Assembly: GCF_007995055.1 (NCBI RefSeq) | Contig: NZ_VOQQ01000001.1 | Coordinates: 1,905,001-1,969,000, forward strand | Reading direction: 5' to 3' | Length of the DNA stretch: 64,000 nt | From: Sphingosinicella ginsenosidimutans | GTDB taxonomy: Bacteria > Pseudomonadota > Alphaproteobacteria > Sphingomonadales > Sphingomonadaceae | Part shown: positions 50,620-59,622 of the stretch, one piece after another | Layout of the letters: every line of letters starts with the position of its first letter | Numbering within the stretch: position 1 is the first letter of the stretch | Made by a program: the position numbers and the translations under genes | The notes under the pieces: generated by a model | The model's input: the letters and a program-made list of their open reading frames with translations, nothing else | The model's database searches: none | What the model was told of the DNA's origin: nothing

Positions 50620-53475
50620 ATGCGGCTGGGGTGGGATGAAATAAAGCGGCGCGCCCGCGCCTTCAGCCAGGAATGGAAGGACGCCCATTACGAAAAGGGC
50701 GAGACGCAAAGCTTCTACAACGACTTCTTTGAAATCTTCGGAGTCCGCCGTCGCACCGTGGCCAGTTACGAGCGGCGGGTCGAGAGCATCGACGCCAATC
50801 GCCGGGGCTTCATCGATCTGTTCTGGCCCGGCACCCTGATCATCGAACAGAAATCGGGCGGCCGCGATCTGCTGAAGGCGCAAGGCCAGGCGCTCGAATA
50901 TTTCGACTGGCTGCCCGACAATCAAAAGCCGCGTTATATCCTCACCTGCGATTTCCAGCGCTGGCATCTGATCGATCTCGACACGAATCAGGACTGGCGA
51001 TTCACGCTGGCCGAGCTTCACAAGCATATCGAGGCGTTCGCCTTCGTCCTCGGACGCCAGCGCACGTTCCAGACGCAGGCCACGGTCACGATCAAGGCGG
51101 CGGAGCTGATGGGCAAGCTCCACGACGCGCTCGAGGAATCCGGCTATGTTGGCCACGATCTCGAGCGCCTTCTGGTCCGGCTGCTCTTCTGCCTGTTCGC
51201 CGACGATACCGGCATTTTCCAGCCCGCGCAGATTTTCCTGCAATTGCTGGAGAATGACACCGCCGACGACGGCCGCGATACGGGCCGCGTGCTCATGGAA
51301 TTGTTCGACGTGCTCGACACGCCCGACGGGCAGAACGGCACGGAGAACGAGCGGCAATCGACGCTCGCGGGCGAACTCAACCAGTTTCCCTATATCAATG
51401 GCGATTTGTTCGCAGGGCGCCTGCGCACTCCCGTCTTCGATGCGAAAATGCGCCAGTTGCTGATCGACGCCTGCCGCCACAACTGGAGCGGCGTCAGCCC
51501 GGCCATTTTCGGCTCGCTCTTCCAATCCGTGATGGACGCGAAGGAACGCCGCGCAAAGGGCGCGCACTACACGTCCGAAGCCAATATCCTGAAGGTGATC
51601 GGCCCGCTTTTCCTCGATGATCTGACGGCTGAGCTGGAGCGGATCATCGCGCGCAAGACTGGGCGCGATGCCCTGCTCGACGAGTTCGTCGCGAAGCTCT
51701 CCCGCCTGACGTTCCTCGATCCGGCCTGCGGTTGCGGCAACTTCCTGGTCATCGCCTATCGCGAGCTGCGCCGGCTGGAGCTCGCCGCGCTGGAGGCGCG
51801 CTGGCCCAAGACGATGACCAGTACGGGCGAGGTACGGCGACAGGGGATCATCGATCCCGGATTGCTCAGCCGCGTTCAGGTCAGCCAGTTCTACGGCATC
51901 GAAGTCGAGGAATTCCCCGCCCGCATCGCCGAAGTGGCGATGTGGATGGCCGATCACCTCGCCAACAATGCTCTGGGCGACGCCTTTTCGACCAACTATG
52001 CGCGCATCCCGCTCCGGGACTCGGCGCATATCCTCCATGCCGACGCGTTGGAGACCGACTGGTCGAGCCTGATCGCGCCGGAGAAGCTGAACTACATCAT
52101 GGGCAATCCGCCGTTCGTCGGCGCCAAGTTCCAGACGCCCGAGCAACGCGCGCAGGTCCGCGCCATCGCCGGGCTGGGCGGCAGCGGCGGGACGCTCGAT
52201 TTCGTCGCGGCGTGGTTCATCAAGGCGGGGCAGTTCGTCGCCGCCAATCACCGCATCCGCATCGCCTTCGTCGCCACCAATTCGATCAGCCAGGGCGAAC
52301 AGGTCGCGCAGCTCTGGCCGATTCTGTTCGATCGCTTCCACCTTGAGATCGCCTTCGCGCACCGAACCTTTTCTTGGGGCAGCGAGGCGCGCGGCAAGGC
52401 GCATGTCCATGTCGTCGTGATCGGGCTTGTGCATCGCGATCATCAACCGGCGGAAAAGCGGCTGTTCAGCTATCCCGATATTCGCAGGGAGCCGATCGAG
52501 AGCCGGCATGAGGCGCTGACGGCGTATCTGTTCGATGCGCGCGGCGTGACGAACCGGCACTTGGTCGTGAAGGAGGAGGCTCGACCGATCAACGGCGCGG
52601 GAAAACTGCTAATCGGTTCGAAGCCGATCGACGGCGGTCAGTATATTTTTGACGCTTCGGAGCGTAGCCGATTCTTGAGCGAGGAACCCGGAGCCGCCAA
52701 GTTTTTGCACCCGTATCTAGGTAGCCAGGAATTCATCAACGGCGGCCTGCGCTGGATCCTGTATCTCGCTGCGGCTGAGCCATCCGAATTACGTGAGTTG
52801 CCCAACGTTCGGCAGCGAATCGCCAACGTCCGCGCAATTCGAGAAAAGAGCCCCAGTGCTGGAACGAGAATGCTTGCGCATACGCCGGCAAGTTATCACG
52901 TCACGGTGGTCCCCGAGCAGCCGTATCTCGTTATCCCGAAGGTAAGTTCAGAGCGTCGGGAGTATGTGCCATTGGGTTGGCTTGAACCGCCAACCATCGC
53001 TAGCGATCTGCTTTTCGTGCAGCCAACAGCGAGTTTGAGCGATTTTGCTATTCTGACAAGTCGCGCCCATATGGCTTGGCTCGCGCACATTGGCGGTCGA
53101 CTAAAGAGCGATTTCCGCTACTCGATTGGCCTCGTCTACAACACCTTCCCCTGGCCCGACGCCACACCGGCGCAGCGCGCACGGATCGAGGCGCTGGCGC
53201 AGGCTGTGCTGGACGCGCGGGCCGCGCATCCGACCGCCAGCCTCGCCGATCTCTATGATCCCGATACGATGCCGGCCGACCTGCGCCGCGCGCATCATGC
53301 GCTCGATCTGGCCGTCGACAAGCTCTATCGCGCCGCGCCCTTCGCCTCCGATCGCGACCGCGTCGAACATCTCTTCGGCCGATACGAAGCGCTGGTGAAC
53401 CCGCTGGAGCGGCTGGGCGCGGCGAAAAATCGGCGGATGGCCCGCAAAAGGGACAAGGCGGACCACGCAGCCTGA
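50620..53475 (+). CDS. MmeI-like type IIL restriction-modification enzyme
   Basis: A 951-residue single-chain enzyme. N-terminal nuclease: PD-(D/E)xK pattern in IDLFWPGTLIIEQKSGGRDL (residues about 66-82). A helical connector follows (to about 330), then the adenine methyltransferase with SAM motif FLDPACGCGNFLVIAYREL (about 366) and NPPF (about 497). The C-terminal target-recognition part (about 640-835) has visibly lower GC and different codon use. Such enzymes cut at a fixed distance from the site and modify one strand, using one polypeptide. No separate restriction or specificity gene is nearby, which agrees with the type IIL design. Confidence 0.85.
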   Translation: MRLGWDEIKRRARAFSQEWKDAHYEKGETQSFYNDFFEIFGVRRRTVASYERRVESIDANRRGFIDLFWPGTLIIEQKSGGRDLLKAQGQALEYFDWLPDNQKPRYILTCDFQRWHLIDLDTNQDWRFTLAELHKHIEAFAFVLGRQRTFQTQATVTIKAAELMGKLHDALEESGYVGHDLERLLVRLLFCLFADDTGIFQPAQIFLQLLENDTADDGRDTGRVLMELFDVLDTPDGQNGTENERQSTLAGELNQFPYINGDLFAGRLRTPVFDAKMRQLLIDACRHNWSGVSPAIFGSLFQSVMDAKERRAKGAHYTSEANILKVIGPLFLDDLTAELERIIARKTGRDALLDEFVAKLSRLTFLDPACGCGNFLVIAYRELRRLELAALEARWPKTMTSTGEVRRQGIIDPGLLSRVQVSQFYGIEVEEFPARIAEVAMWMADHLANNALGDAFSTNYARIPLRDSAHILHADALETDWSSLIAPEKLNYIMGNPPFVGAKFQTPEQRAQVRAIAGLGGSGGTLDFVAAWFIKAGQFVAANHRIRIAFVATNSISQGEQVAQLWPILFDRFHLEIAFAHRTFSWGSEARGKAHVHVVVIGLVHRDHQPAEKRLFSYPDIRREPIESRHEALTAYLFDARGVTNRHLVVKEEARPINGAGKLLIGSKPIDGGQYIFDASERSRFLSEEPGAAKFLHPYLGSQEFINGGLRWILYLAAAEPSELRELPNVRQRIANVRAIREKSPSAGTRMLAHTPASYHVTVVPEQPYLVIPKVSSERREYVPLGWLEPPTIASDLLFVQPTASLSDFAILTSRAHMAWLAHIGGRLKSDFRYSIGLVYNTFPWPDATPAQRARIEALAQAVLDARAAHPTASLADLYDPDTMPADLRRAHHALDLAVDKLYRAAPFASDRDRVEHLFGRYEALVNPLERLGAAKNRRMARKRDKADHAA

Positions 53476-53575
53476 GCCGCCTCGACCCCTGCGGGAACCT
53501 CCGCTCCCGGCCGGCATCGAAGGGGGTATGGGCGGGTGCTTTCCTTCACGGCCTTGGCGGCTTAAGAGATCGGGC

Positions 53576-53959
53576 GTGACTCGCTGGATCGCCTTGCCGG
53601 AGCGCTGGCCCGCCTTGCTGGCGGTGCTGATCGCGCTGCTGCTGCGCGGGGGGATCGCCGAGGGCTATATGATCGGCACCGATCAATCGGGGTCGATCAC
53701 CGTCCAGCTCTGCTCCGGCCGCACGATGGTGATGCCGATGCCCGGCCATCCGGGCGGCGACCATGACGGGCAGCCGCGCGAGATGCCCTGCCCGTTCGGG
53801 GTGCTCGCGGCGCCAGCCATGCCGTCGGCGCCGCCGATCATCGCGAGCCTGCCGATCCTGATCGCGCCGGCCTTCACCGCCGCGTTCCTGCCGACCTTCC
53901 TCAAGCCGCAGGCGGCCGCGCCGCCGCCGCCAGCCACGGGACCCCCTGCCGCCGCCTGA
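53576..53959 (+). CDS. DUF2946-like metal-binding membrane protein
   Basis: A protein of about 127 residues. An N-terminal helix (LLAVLIALLLRGGIAEGYMI) is followed by a segment rich in Cys, Met and His: QLCSGRTMVMPMPGHPGGDH and EMPCPFGVL; a second hydrophobic part and a Pro/Ala-rich tail close it. This is the DUF2946 layout and suits copper binding. The probable start is GTG 53576 (VTRWIALPE); ATG 53528 gives 16 more residues. It is 40 bp before a TonB receptor, so the two are probably co-expressed. Confidence 0.7.
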   Translation: MTRWIALPERWPALLAVLIALLLRGGIAEGYMIGTDQSGSITVQLCSGRTMVMPMPGHPGGDHDGQPREMPCPFGVLAAPAMPSAPPIIASLPILIAPAFTAAFLPTFLKPQAAAPPPPATGPPAAA

Positions 53960-53999
53960 ACCGCAACGGACCTTCAGGCCTTTTCAGGGGAATAGAGAC

Positions 54000-56282
54000 A
54001 TGTTCGCTTCACGAAAGGCGCGCGGCCTTGCGCGCCTGGCGCTGCTCGCGTCGGCGGCGCTGCCCGCCCAGGCGCGCGCCGCCGACGGACCCGGCGACGA
54101 GGGCGCGCCGCCGATCGTCGTCACCGCCACCAGGGACGACAGCGGGCCGGCGAGCGAGGCCGGCGTGGATGCCGAAACGCTGAGGACGACGACCAATGTC
54201 GTCAATGTCGAGGACAGCCTTCGCTACCTGCCGAGCCTGCTCGTCAGGAAGCGCCATATCGGCGACACGCAGGCGCCGCTCGCGACGCGGACCTCCGGCG
54301 TCGGGGCGAGCGCGCGCAGCCTGATCTATGTCGACGGGGTGCTGATCTCCGCGCTGATCGGCAACAACAACAGTTTCGCCTCGCCGCGCTGGGGGATCGT
54401 CAGCCCCGAGGAGATCGCGCGCGCGGACGTGCTCTACGGGCCCTATGATGCCGCCTATCCGGGCAATTCGATCGGCGCGGTCGTCAACTTCCAGACGCGG
54501 CTGCCGGACGGGCCGACCGGATCGCTGGTGGCGCAGGCCGAGGTGCAGGATTTCGGCCTCTACGGAACAAAAGGCGGCTATCCCGCGGCACGGATCGCGG
54601 CGAGCTGGGGCGGGCGGCAGGGCGCGATCGCCTGGTTCCTCTCCGCCAACCATGTGACCAGCCGGAGCCAGCCGCTCTCCTTCGCGACGGTGGCGCGGCC
54701 GACTGGCGCGGGCGGCGGTGGCGGGACCGCGGTGACCGGCGCCATCCCCGCCCTGAACCGGACGGGCGCGCCCATCTACGTGCTCGGCGCCGCGGGCCTG
54801 GAGGACCAGGACCAGGACAATCTGGCGGCGCATGTCGCGATCGACCTGGGGCCGGACTGGCGGCTGAGCTGGCGCGGGGCGCTGTTCCTCAACGACACCG
54901 ACGCGCACGCCCAGAGCCTGCTTCGCGACGCGGCGGGGCGGCCGGTCTATGCTGGCACGCTGGCGATCGAGGGGCGAAGCGTGACCGTGCCGGCCAGCGC
55001 CTTTTCGAACGGGGTCTACAGGCTGGACGAGCGCCACCTGATGAACGCGGTGACGATCGAGGGGCGGGCAATCGGCCTCGACTGGCGGGCGATCGCATCG
55101 GCCTATGATTTCGGCCATGACGTGCAGCGTATCCCGAGCGGTGCGCTGCCCGACGCGAATGCCGGCGGGCCGGGGACGATCGTGCGGATGGACGGGACGG
55201 GCTGGGCGACGCTGGACCTTTCGGCGCGCCGGCCGGGCGGGGATCTCGCCTTCGGGCTCCATGCCGACCGGTTCACCCTGGCGAACGAGCGCTTCGCGAC
55301 GACCGACTGGCGTCGGGGGGGCGCAGGCGCGCTCGCGCAGGCGGCGCGCGGGCGGACGCGGACGCTGGCTTTGTGGGCCGAGGATCGCTGGCGGATCGGC
55401 GGCGGCCTGCTGCTCACCCTTGGCGGGCGCGCCGAATGGTGGCGCGCCTTTGACGGGTTCAACTTTTCGGCCCAGCCGGCGCTCGGCGTGATCCAGCCGG
55501 AGCTGAGGCGCGCGGGCTTTTCGCCAAACGCGTCGCTGCGCTGGACAGCGCCGGACGGCGGCTGGCGGGCGACGCTCTCGGCGGGGCAGGCATGGCGATT
55601 CCCGACCGTGTCGGAGCTCTACCAGGCGATCGCGACCGGGCCGACGATCACCGTGCCCGATCCGACGCTGCGGCCCGAGCGCGCGCGATCGGCCGAGCTG
55701 GCGATCGAACGGCGATGGCGCGGCGGCCATGTGCGGCTGTCGCTGTTCAGCGAGACGGTGACCGACGCGCTGATCGCGCAGAGCGCGCCGCTCCTGCCCG
55801 GATCGACCCAGCTTTTCAGCTTCGTCCAGAATGTGGGGCGGGTGCGGACGCGGGGAATCGAGCTCGCCGGGGAATGGCATGACGCGCTGCCGGGGCTGGA
55901 CCTTTCGGGGAGCGCGACCTGGGTCGATCCAGTCATCGCCAGCGATCCGGCCGTTCCGGCGGCCGAGGGCAAGGATGCGCCGCAGGTGCCGCGCCGGCGG
56001 GCGACCCTGGTCGCGACCTGGCATGTCGATGCGCGGACCGCGCTGACGGTCGCCGGGCGCTATTCGAGCCGGTCCTTCGCGACGATCGACAATAGCGACC
56101 GGATCGGCCACGCCTGGCAGGGTTTCGAGGCCTATCGCGTGATCGACGCGCGCCTGACCTGGCGGGCGAACGCGCATCTGGAGCTGGCGGCGGGCGTCGA
56201 GAACGGGACCAACGACCGCTATTTCCTGTTCCACCCCTTCCCGCAGCGATCCTTCATGGCGGAAGCGGCGTGGCGGTGGTGA
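54000..56282 (+). CDS. TonB-dependent receptor, probably metal-related
   Basis: A 760-residue outer-membrane receptor. Signal peptide to about residue 27 (ALPAQARAAD), TonB-box-like IVVTATRDD, plug with VNVEDSLRYLPSLLVRKRHI, SLIYVDGVLISALIGN and ARADVLYGPYDAAYPGNSIG, then a barrel ending FMAEAAWRW. The plug resembles the copper/other-metal group (OprC/NosA-like), and the DUF2946 gene just upstream supports a metal role. This is inference from context; the substrate was not proven. Its GAGGGCAAGG end runs into the 258-bp gap before the GTA remnant. Confidence 0.88.
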   Translation: MFASRKARGLARLALLASAALPAQARAADGPGDEGAPPIVVTATRDDSGPASEAGVDAETLRTTTNVVNVEDSLRYLPSLLVRKRHIGDTQAPLATRTSGVGASARSLIYVDGVLISALIGNNNSFASPRWGIVSPEEIARADVLYGPYDAAYPGNSIGAVVNFQTRLPDGPTGSLVAQAEVQDFGLYGTKGGYPAARIAASWGGRQGAIAWFLSANHVTSRSQPLSFATVARPTGAGGGGGTAVTGAIPALNRTGAPIYVLGAAGLEDQDQDNLAAHVAIDLGPDWRLSWRGALFLNDTDAHAQSLLRDAAGRPVYAGTLAIEGRSVTVPASAFSNGVYRLDERHLMNAVTIEGRAIGLDWRAIASAYDFGHDVQRIPSGALPDANAGGPGTIVRMDGTGWATLDLSARRPGGDLAFGLHADRFTLANERFATTDWRRGGAGALAQAARGRTRTLALWAEDRWRIGGGLLLTLGGRAEWWRAFDGFNFSAQPALGVIQPELRRAGFSPNASLRWTAPDGGWRATLSAGQAWRFPTVSELYQAIATGPTITVPDPTLRPERARSAELAIERRWRGGHVRLSLFSETVTDALIAQSAPLLPGSTQLFSFVQNVGRVRTRGIELAGEWHDALPGLDLSGSATWVDPVIASDPAVPAAEGKDAPQVPRRRATLVATWHVDARTALTVAGRYSSRSFATIDNSDRIGHAWQGFEAYRVIDARLTWRANAHLELAAGVENGTNDRYFLFHPFPQRSFMAEAAWRW

Positions 56283-56492
56283 GGGCAAGGCCGTCCCGGC
56301 ATGTCATCGTGCCAGGAAAAATAACCAGATAGGTAAAAACATATTGACAGCGTCGCGCTGATATGGCACATACCTCCCATGCTCGGAAAGTGTAGCTGAT
56401 TCGGATCGGCGGGCTTTCGGGGGTTTTTCAATCGATCGGGACCGGCGATCCTCCGCTTCGTGCGGGGGATCGGCGGGGCGAGCGCGATCGGC

Positions 56493-56526
56493 GCCGGCGC
56501 GGGGTTTCCCGGCCGGCTTTCTTTTT
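56493..56526 (+). terminator. terminator-like hairpin before the GTA remnant
   Basis: Stem GCCGGC/GCCGGC extended inwards by CGGG/CCCG around GTTT with one bulged G, followed by TTTCTTTTT. It lies 15 bp before the small-terminase gene, so it may block read-through into the GTA genes or act as an attenuator. The 258-bp gap 56283-56540 also holds a CGATCC...GGATCG imperfect hairpin (about 56450-56475) and a TTGACA (56353) without a clear -10. Confidence 0.55.
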
Positions 56527-56540
56527 GAAAGCGGACAGCG

Positions 56541-57059
56541 ATGGACGAAGCGGGAGCGGCGCCGCGGCGGCGGATCGACCTCAGGTGGACGAAACGGCGC
56601 AAGCAGCGATTTCTCGAACGGCTCGCCGAGACCTACGACATGGACGCGGCGTGCGCGGCGGCGGGGCTCGACTGGCCGACCATGTGCCGGCTGCGCGGCG
56701 ACGATGCCGAGTTCGCGGCGCGATGGGAGGCGGTGATCGCCTCGGGCTACGACCGGATCGAGGCGATGCTGCTCCGCCGCGCCGGGGCCGGGCTTGGCGA
56801 CGGGGCCAGGGCGGACGAGGCCGATGTCGCGCTGGCGCGCGAGCTGCTTCGCCAGCGCGGCGGCCGCAAGACCGGCGATCCGGCGGCGCCGCGCCGCACG
56901 GTCGCGCGGCCGTCCCCGAACCGCGAGCAGGCGATCGCATCGATCATGGGCAAGCTGACGGCGTTCCCGGGGCGGGCGCCCAGACCGAAGGATGACGAGG
57001 ATGAAGGTGCCCCGCTGGCGGGAATGGCGCGACGAGATCGAGGCCTGCCCGCAGGCTGA
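56541..57059 (+). CDS. GTA small terminase-like protein (gp1)
   Basis: A 172-residue basic protein with an N-terminal helix-turn-helix-like part: RWTKRRKQRFLERLAETYDM and DAACAAAGLDWPTMCRLRGDDAEFA. It is directly upstream of the large terminase and overlaps it by 68 bp, the position of gene 1 in RcGTA-type clusters. The C-terminal tail after the overlap start (PRPKDDEDEG...) is low-complexity, so the true stop may once have been earlier. Confidence 0.7.
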   Translation: MDEAGAAPRRRIDLRWTKRRKQRFLERLAETYDMDAACAAAGLDWPTMCRLRGDDAEFAARWEAVIASGYDRIEAMLLRRAGAGLGDGARADEADVALARELLRQRGGRKTGDPAAPRRTVARPSPNREQAIASIMGKLTAFPGRAPRPKDDEDEGAPLAGMARRDRGLPAG

Positions 57060-58503
57060 GCTCCAGCGCAGGGTGCGCCGGCTCGGCCAGGAGATGCTCG
57101 ACGCGTTCGGCCCGGCCTGGGTGATGAACGCGCATGAAGAGCAGCTGCCGCCCGAGGGCGACGACTGGCGCATCTGGCTGATGATGGCGGGGCGCGGCTT
57201 CGGCAAGACGCGGGCCGGCGCGGAATGGGTGAGCGCGCTGGCGCGGATGAACCCGACGCTGCGGATCGCGCTGGTCGGCGCGACGATCGAGGAGGTCGCC
57301 CGGGTGATGGTGCGCGGGCAAAGCGGGCTGATCGCCGTGGCGGCGGCGGACGAGGATGTGATCTGGCGGCCGTCGGCGGGGGTGCTGACCTTCGCATCGG
57401 GCGCGCAGGCCTTCGCTTATTCGGGCGCGAACCCGGAGGGGCTGCGCGGCCCGGAACATCATGTCGCCTGGTGCGACGAGATCGCCAAATGGGCGCGGGC
57501 GGACGAGACGTGGGACAATCTGATGCTGGGCCTGAGGCTCGGGCCAAGGCCGATGGTGCTCGCAACGACGACGCCGCGGCCGGTGGCGCTGGTGCGGCGC
57601 CTGATCGCCGAGGCGAAGACGACGCGCGGGCGGACGGCGGACAATCGCCACCTGCCGCCCGACTTCGTCGCGGCGATGACCGCGCGCTATGGCGGCACGC
57701 GGCTCGGCCGGCAGGAGCTTGACGGCGAGCTGATCGAGGAGGTGGAAGGGGCGCTGTGGACGCGGGCGCTGATCGAGCGGTGCCGGGCAGGCCCACCCCT
57801 CAATCCCCTCCCGCAAGCGGGAGGGGAGGCATTGCGGCGGGTGGTCGTCGGGGTCGATCCGCCGGCGAGCGCGGGCGGCGATGCGTGCGGGATCGTGGTG
57901 TGCGGCGCGGCGGCGGACGGGATGCTGCTGGTGCTCGACGACCGATCGGCTTGCGGGCTCGGCCCCGACGGCTGGGCGCGCGCGGTGGTCGCGGCGGCGC
58001 AGGATTGGGGCGCGGAGCGCGTGATCGCCGAGACCAACCAGGGCGGCGAGATGGTCGCGGCCATGTTGCGCGGCGTCGATGCCGCGCTGCCGGTGCGGTC
58101 GGTCAAGGCGCGCTACGGCAAGGCGCAGCGGGCGGAGCCGGTGGCGGCGCTGTTCGAGGCCGGCAAGGCGGGGTTCGCCGGGGCGTTTCCGGAGCTGGAG
58201 GACGAGCTTTGCGGCCTGCTGCGCGGCGGCGGCTATGACGGCCCGGGCCGAAGCCCCGACCGCGCCGACGCGATGGTGTGGGCGATGACCGAGCTGATGC
58301 CCGGGACGAGCGGGGCGCCGCGGAGATCCCTCCCCCCACCCTCTCTCCTAAAGGGGAGAGGGGATTGGACGTCGAGCAAGGGACATTCTGGAGAGCGACA
58401 TGAAATGGTTCGGCCGGAAGGCCGTCCGGGATGCCGGGCGGCCTTTTTTGTTTGCGGGCATGGCGGGGCGGTTGGCGGGGGAGCCGTGGCCGCGGAGCTA
58501 TGA
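56992..58503 (+). CDS. GTA large terminase (gp2) with abnormal C-terminus
   Basis: A 503-residue DNA-packaging ATPase/nuclease. The ATPase has Walker A MAGRGFGKTRAGAEW (about 63-77) and Walker B HHVAWCDEIAKWA; the nuclease part contains VVVGVDPPASAGGDACGIVV and PDRADAMVWAMTELM. A palindrome adds NPLPQAGGEA in frame near residue 272. After the normal end (ELMPGTSG) the frame runs on through a second palindrome (PPPSLLKGRGDW) and 104 bp into the portal gene in another frame, so the original stop has been lost. The N-terminus overlaps gp1. Confidence 0.85.
   Translation: MTRMKVPRWREWRDEIEACPQAELQRRVRRLGQEMLDAFGPAWVMNAHEEQLPPEGDDWRIWLMMAGRGFGKTRAGAEWVSALARMNPTLRIALVGATIEEVARVMVRGQSGLIAVAAADEDVIWRPSAGVLTFASGAQAFAYSGANPEGLRGPEHHVAWCDEIAKWARADETWDNLMLGLRLGPRPMVLATTTPRPVALVRRLIAEAKTTRGRTADNRHLPPDFVAAMTARYGGTRLGRQELDGELIEEVEGALWTRALIERCRAGPPLNPLPQAGGEALRRVVVGVDPPASAGGDACGIVVCGAAADGMLLVLDDRSACGLGPDGWARAVVAAAQDWGAERVIAETNQGGEMVAAMLRGVDAALPVRSVKARYGKAQRAEPVAALFEAGKAGFAGAFPELEDELCGLLRGGGYDGPGRSPDRADAMVWAMTELMPGTSGAPRRSLPPPSLLKGRGDWTSSKGHSGERHEMVRPEGRPGCRAAFFVCGHGGAVGGGAVAAEL
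57805..57826. repeat. 22-bp palindrome inside the terminase gene
   Basis: CCCCTCCCGC-AA-GCGGGAGGGG is a perfect 10-bp inverted repeat with a 2-nt loop, in frame, encoding part of NPLPQAGGEA. The same core (CCCGCAAGCGGG) occurs as a terminator at 41885. Confidence 0.8.
58339..58362. repeat. imperfect palindrome at the terminase 3' end
   Basis: CCCTCTCTCC-TAAA-GGGGAGAGGG pairs at 9 of 10 positions. It lies just after the expected end of the terminase reading frame and before the portal start, and encodes PPPSLLKGRGDW in the extended frame. Confidence 0.6.
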
Positions 58504-59563
58504 GGCGCAGGTGCGCGAGGCGGTGCTGTCCAACGCGGTGGCGCAGCGCGCGCTGCGGCTGGTGAGCGAGAGCGTCGCGGGGGTGGTGGTGGTTGCGGAG
58601 ACGCCGCAGGCCACTCCGCCATCCTCCGCGCAGCCCCCCTCCCCATCGCCTGCGGCGACCGGGAGGATCGGCGCGTTCCTGACGCCGCAGCTTCTTGAAA
58701 ACGTGGCGATGCACCTGCTGCTCAACGGCAATGCGTTCGTGCGGGTGATCGAGGACGGGGAGGGGATGCCCGCCGAGCTGTTCGCGCTGCGGCCCGAGCG
58801 GGTGACGATCGAGGCGGACGCGCGGGGATGGCCGGCGGCCTATGTCTATCGCGTCGGCGAGGCGCGGACCCGGATCGCGGCGCGCGACGGGCTCGGGCGG
58901 CCGGGGGTGATCCACCTCCGGGCGCCGCATCCCCTGGACGACCATTACGGGCTCGGCTGCCTCGGCGCGGCGGCGCCGGCGGTGGCGGTGCACAACGCAT
59001 CGGCGCGCTGGCACAAGGCCTTGCTCGACAATGCGGCGCGGCCGAGCGGGGCGCTGGTCTACGAGCCCGGCGACGGCGCCGCGCTTTCGGCCGAGCAATA
59101 TGCGCGGCTGAAGGCCGAGATGGAGTCGCTTTTCCAGGGCAGCGCCAATGCCGGGCGGCCGCTGCTGCTCGAGGGCGGCCTCAAGTGGCAGGCGATGAGC
59201 CTGACGCCGGCGGACATGGACTTCGTCGGGCTGAAGGCCGCGGCGGCGCGCGAGATCGCGCTCGCCTTCGGCGTGCCGCCGATGCTGCTCGGCCTGCCGG
59301 GCGACAATACCTATGCCAATTACAAGGAGGCGAACCGCGCCCTGTGGCGGCTGACCGTGCTGCCGATGGCGGGGCGGATATTGAGCGGGATCGCCGGCGG
59401 GCTTTCGGCCTGGTGGCCGGGGCTGAACCTCGCGGTGGACATGGACCAGGTGACGGCGCTGCACGAGGATCGCGAGGCGCTGTGGCGCGCGGTGACGGCG
59501 GCGGATTTCCTGACCGTGGAGGAGAAGCGCGAGATGCTCGGGTTCGCGCCGGCGAGAGGGTGA
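58400..59563 (+). CDS. GTA portal protein (gp3)
   Basis: A 387-residue HK97-type portal protein, which forms the DNA entry ring of the particle. Typical parts: RSYEAQVREAVLSNAVAQRA, LLNGNAFVRVIEDGEGMPAE, SARWHKALLDNAARPSGALV, and FGVPPMLLGLPGDNTYANYK. The ATG follows a GGAGAGCGAC site. A palindromic element adds about 12 residues near 79-90 (PPSPSPAATGRI). A terminator-like hairpin lies in codons 7-17. The C-terminus (REMLGFAPARG) looks normal. Confidence 0.88.
   Translation: MKWFGRKAVRDAGRPFLFAGMAGRLAGEPWPRSYEAQVREAVLSNAVAQRALRLVSESVAGVVVVAETPQATPPSSAQPPSPSPAATGRIGAFLTPQLLENVAMHLLLNGNAFVRVIEDGEGMPAELFALRPERVTIEADARGWPAAYVYRVGEARTRIAARDGLGRPGVIHLRAPHPLDDHYGLGCLGAAAPAVAVHNASARWHKALLDNAARPSGALVYEPGDGAALSAEQYARLKAEMESLFQGSANAGRPLLLEGGLKWQAMSLTPADMDFVGLKAAAAREIALAFGVPPMLLGLPGDNTYANYKEANRALWRLTVLPMAGRILSGIAGGLSAWWPGLNLAVDMDQVTALHEDREALWRAVTAADFLTVEEKREMLGFAPARG
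58420..58449 (+). terminator. intrinsic-terminator structure inside the portal gene
   Basis: GGCCGTCCGG-GATG-CCGGGCGGCC forms a 10-bp stem with one G-U pair, followed directly by TTTTTT. It is only 20 bp into the portal coding region, so it should stop transcription before most of the gene unless translation or an antiterminator prevents it. Confidence 0.6.
58635..58668. repeat. 34-bp palindromic element in the portal gene
   Basis: It matches the element at 59623-59656 at 32 of 34 positions. It folds as two stacked stems (CCTCCC/GGGAGG outside, TCGCC/GGCGA inside) and is in frame in the portal gene. Confidence 0.75.
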
Positions 59564-59622
59564 GGGCGCGGCCTCGGTCCCCAAGCCAGCTGGGAAGGCC
59601 CCTCCACCACCCTCCGGGTGGT

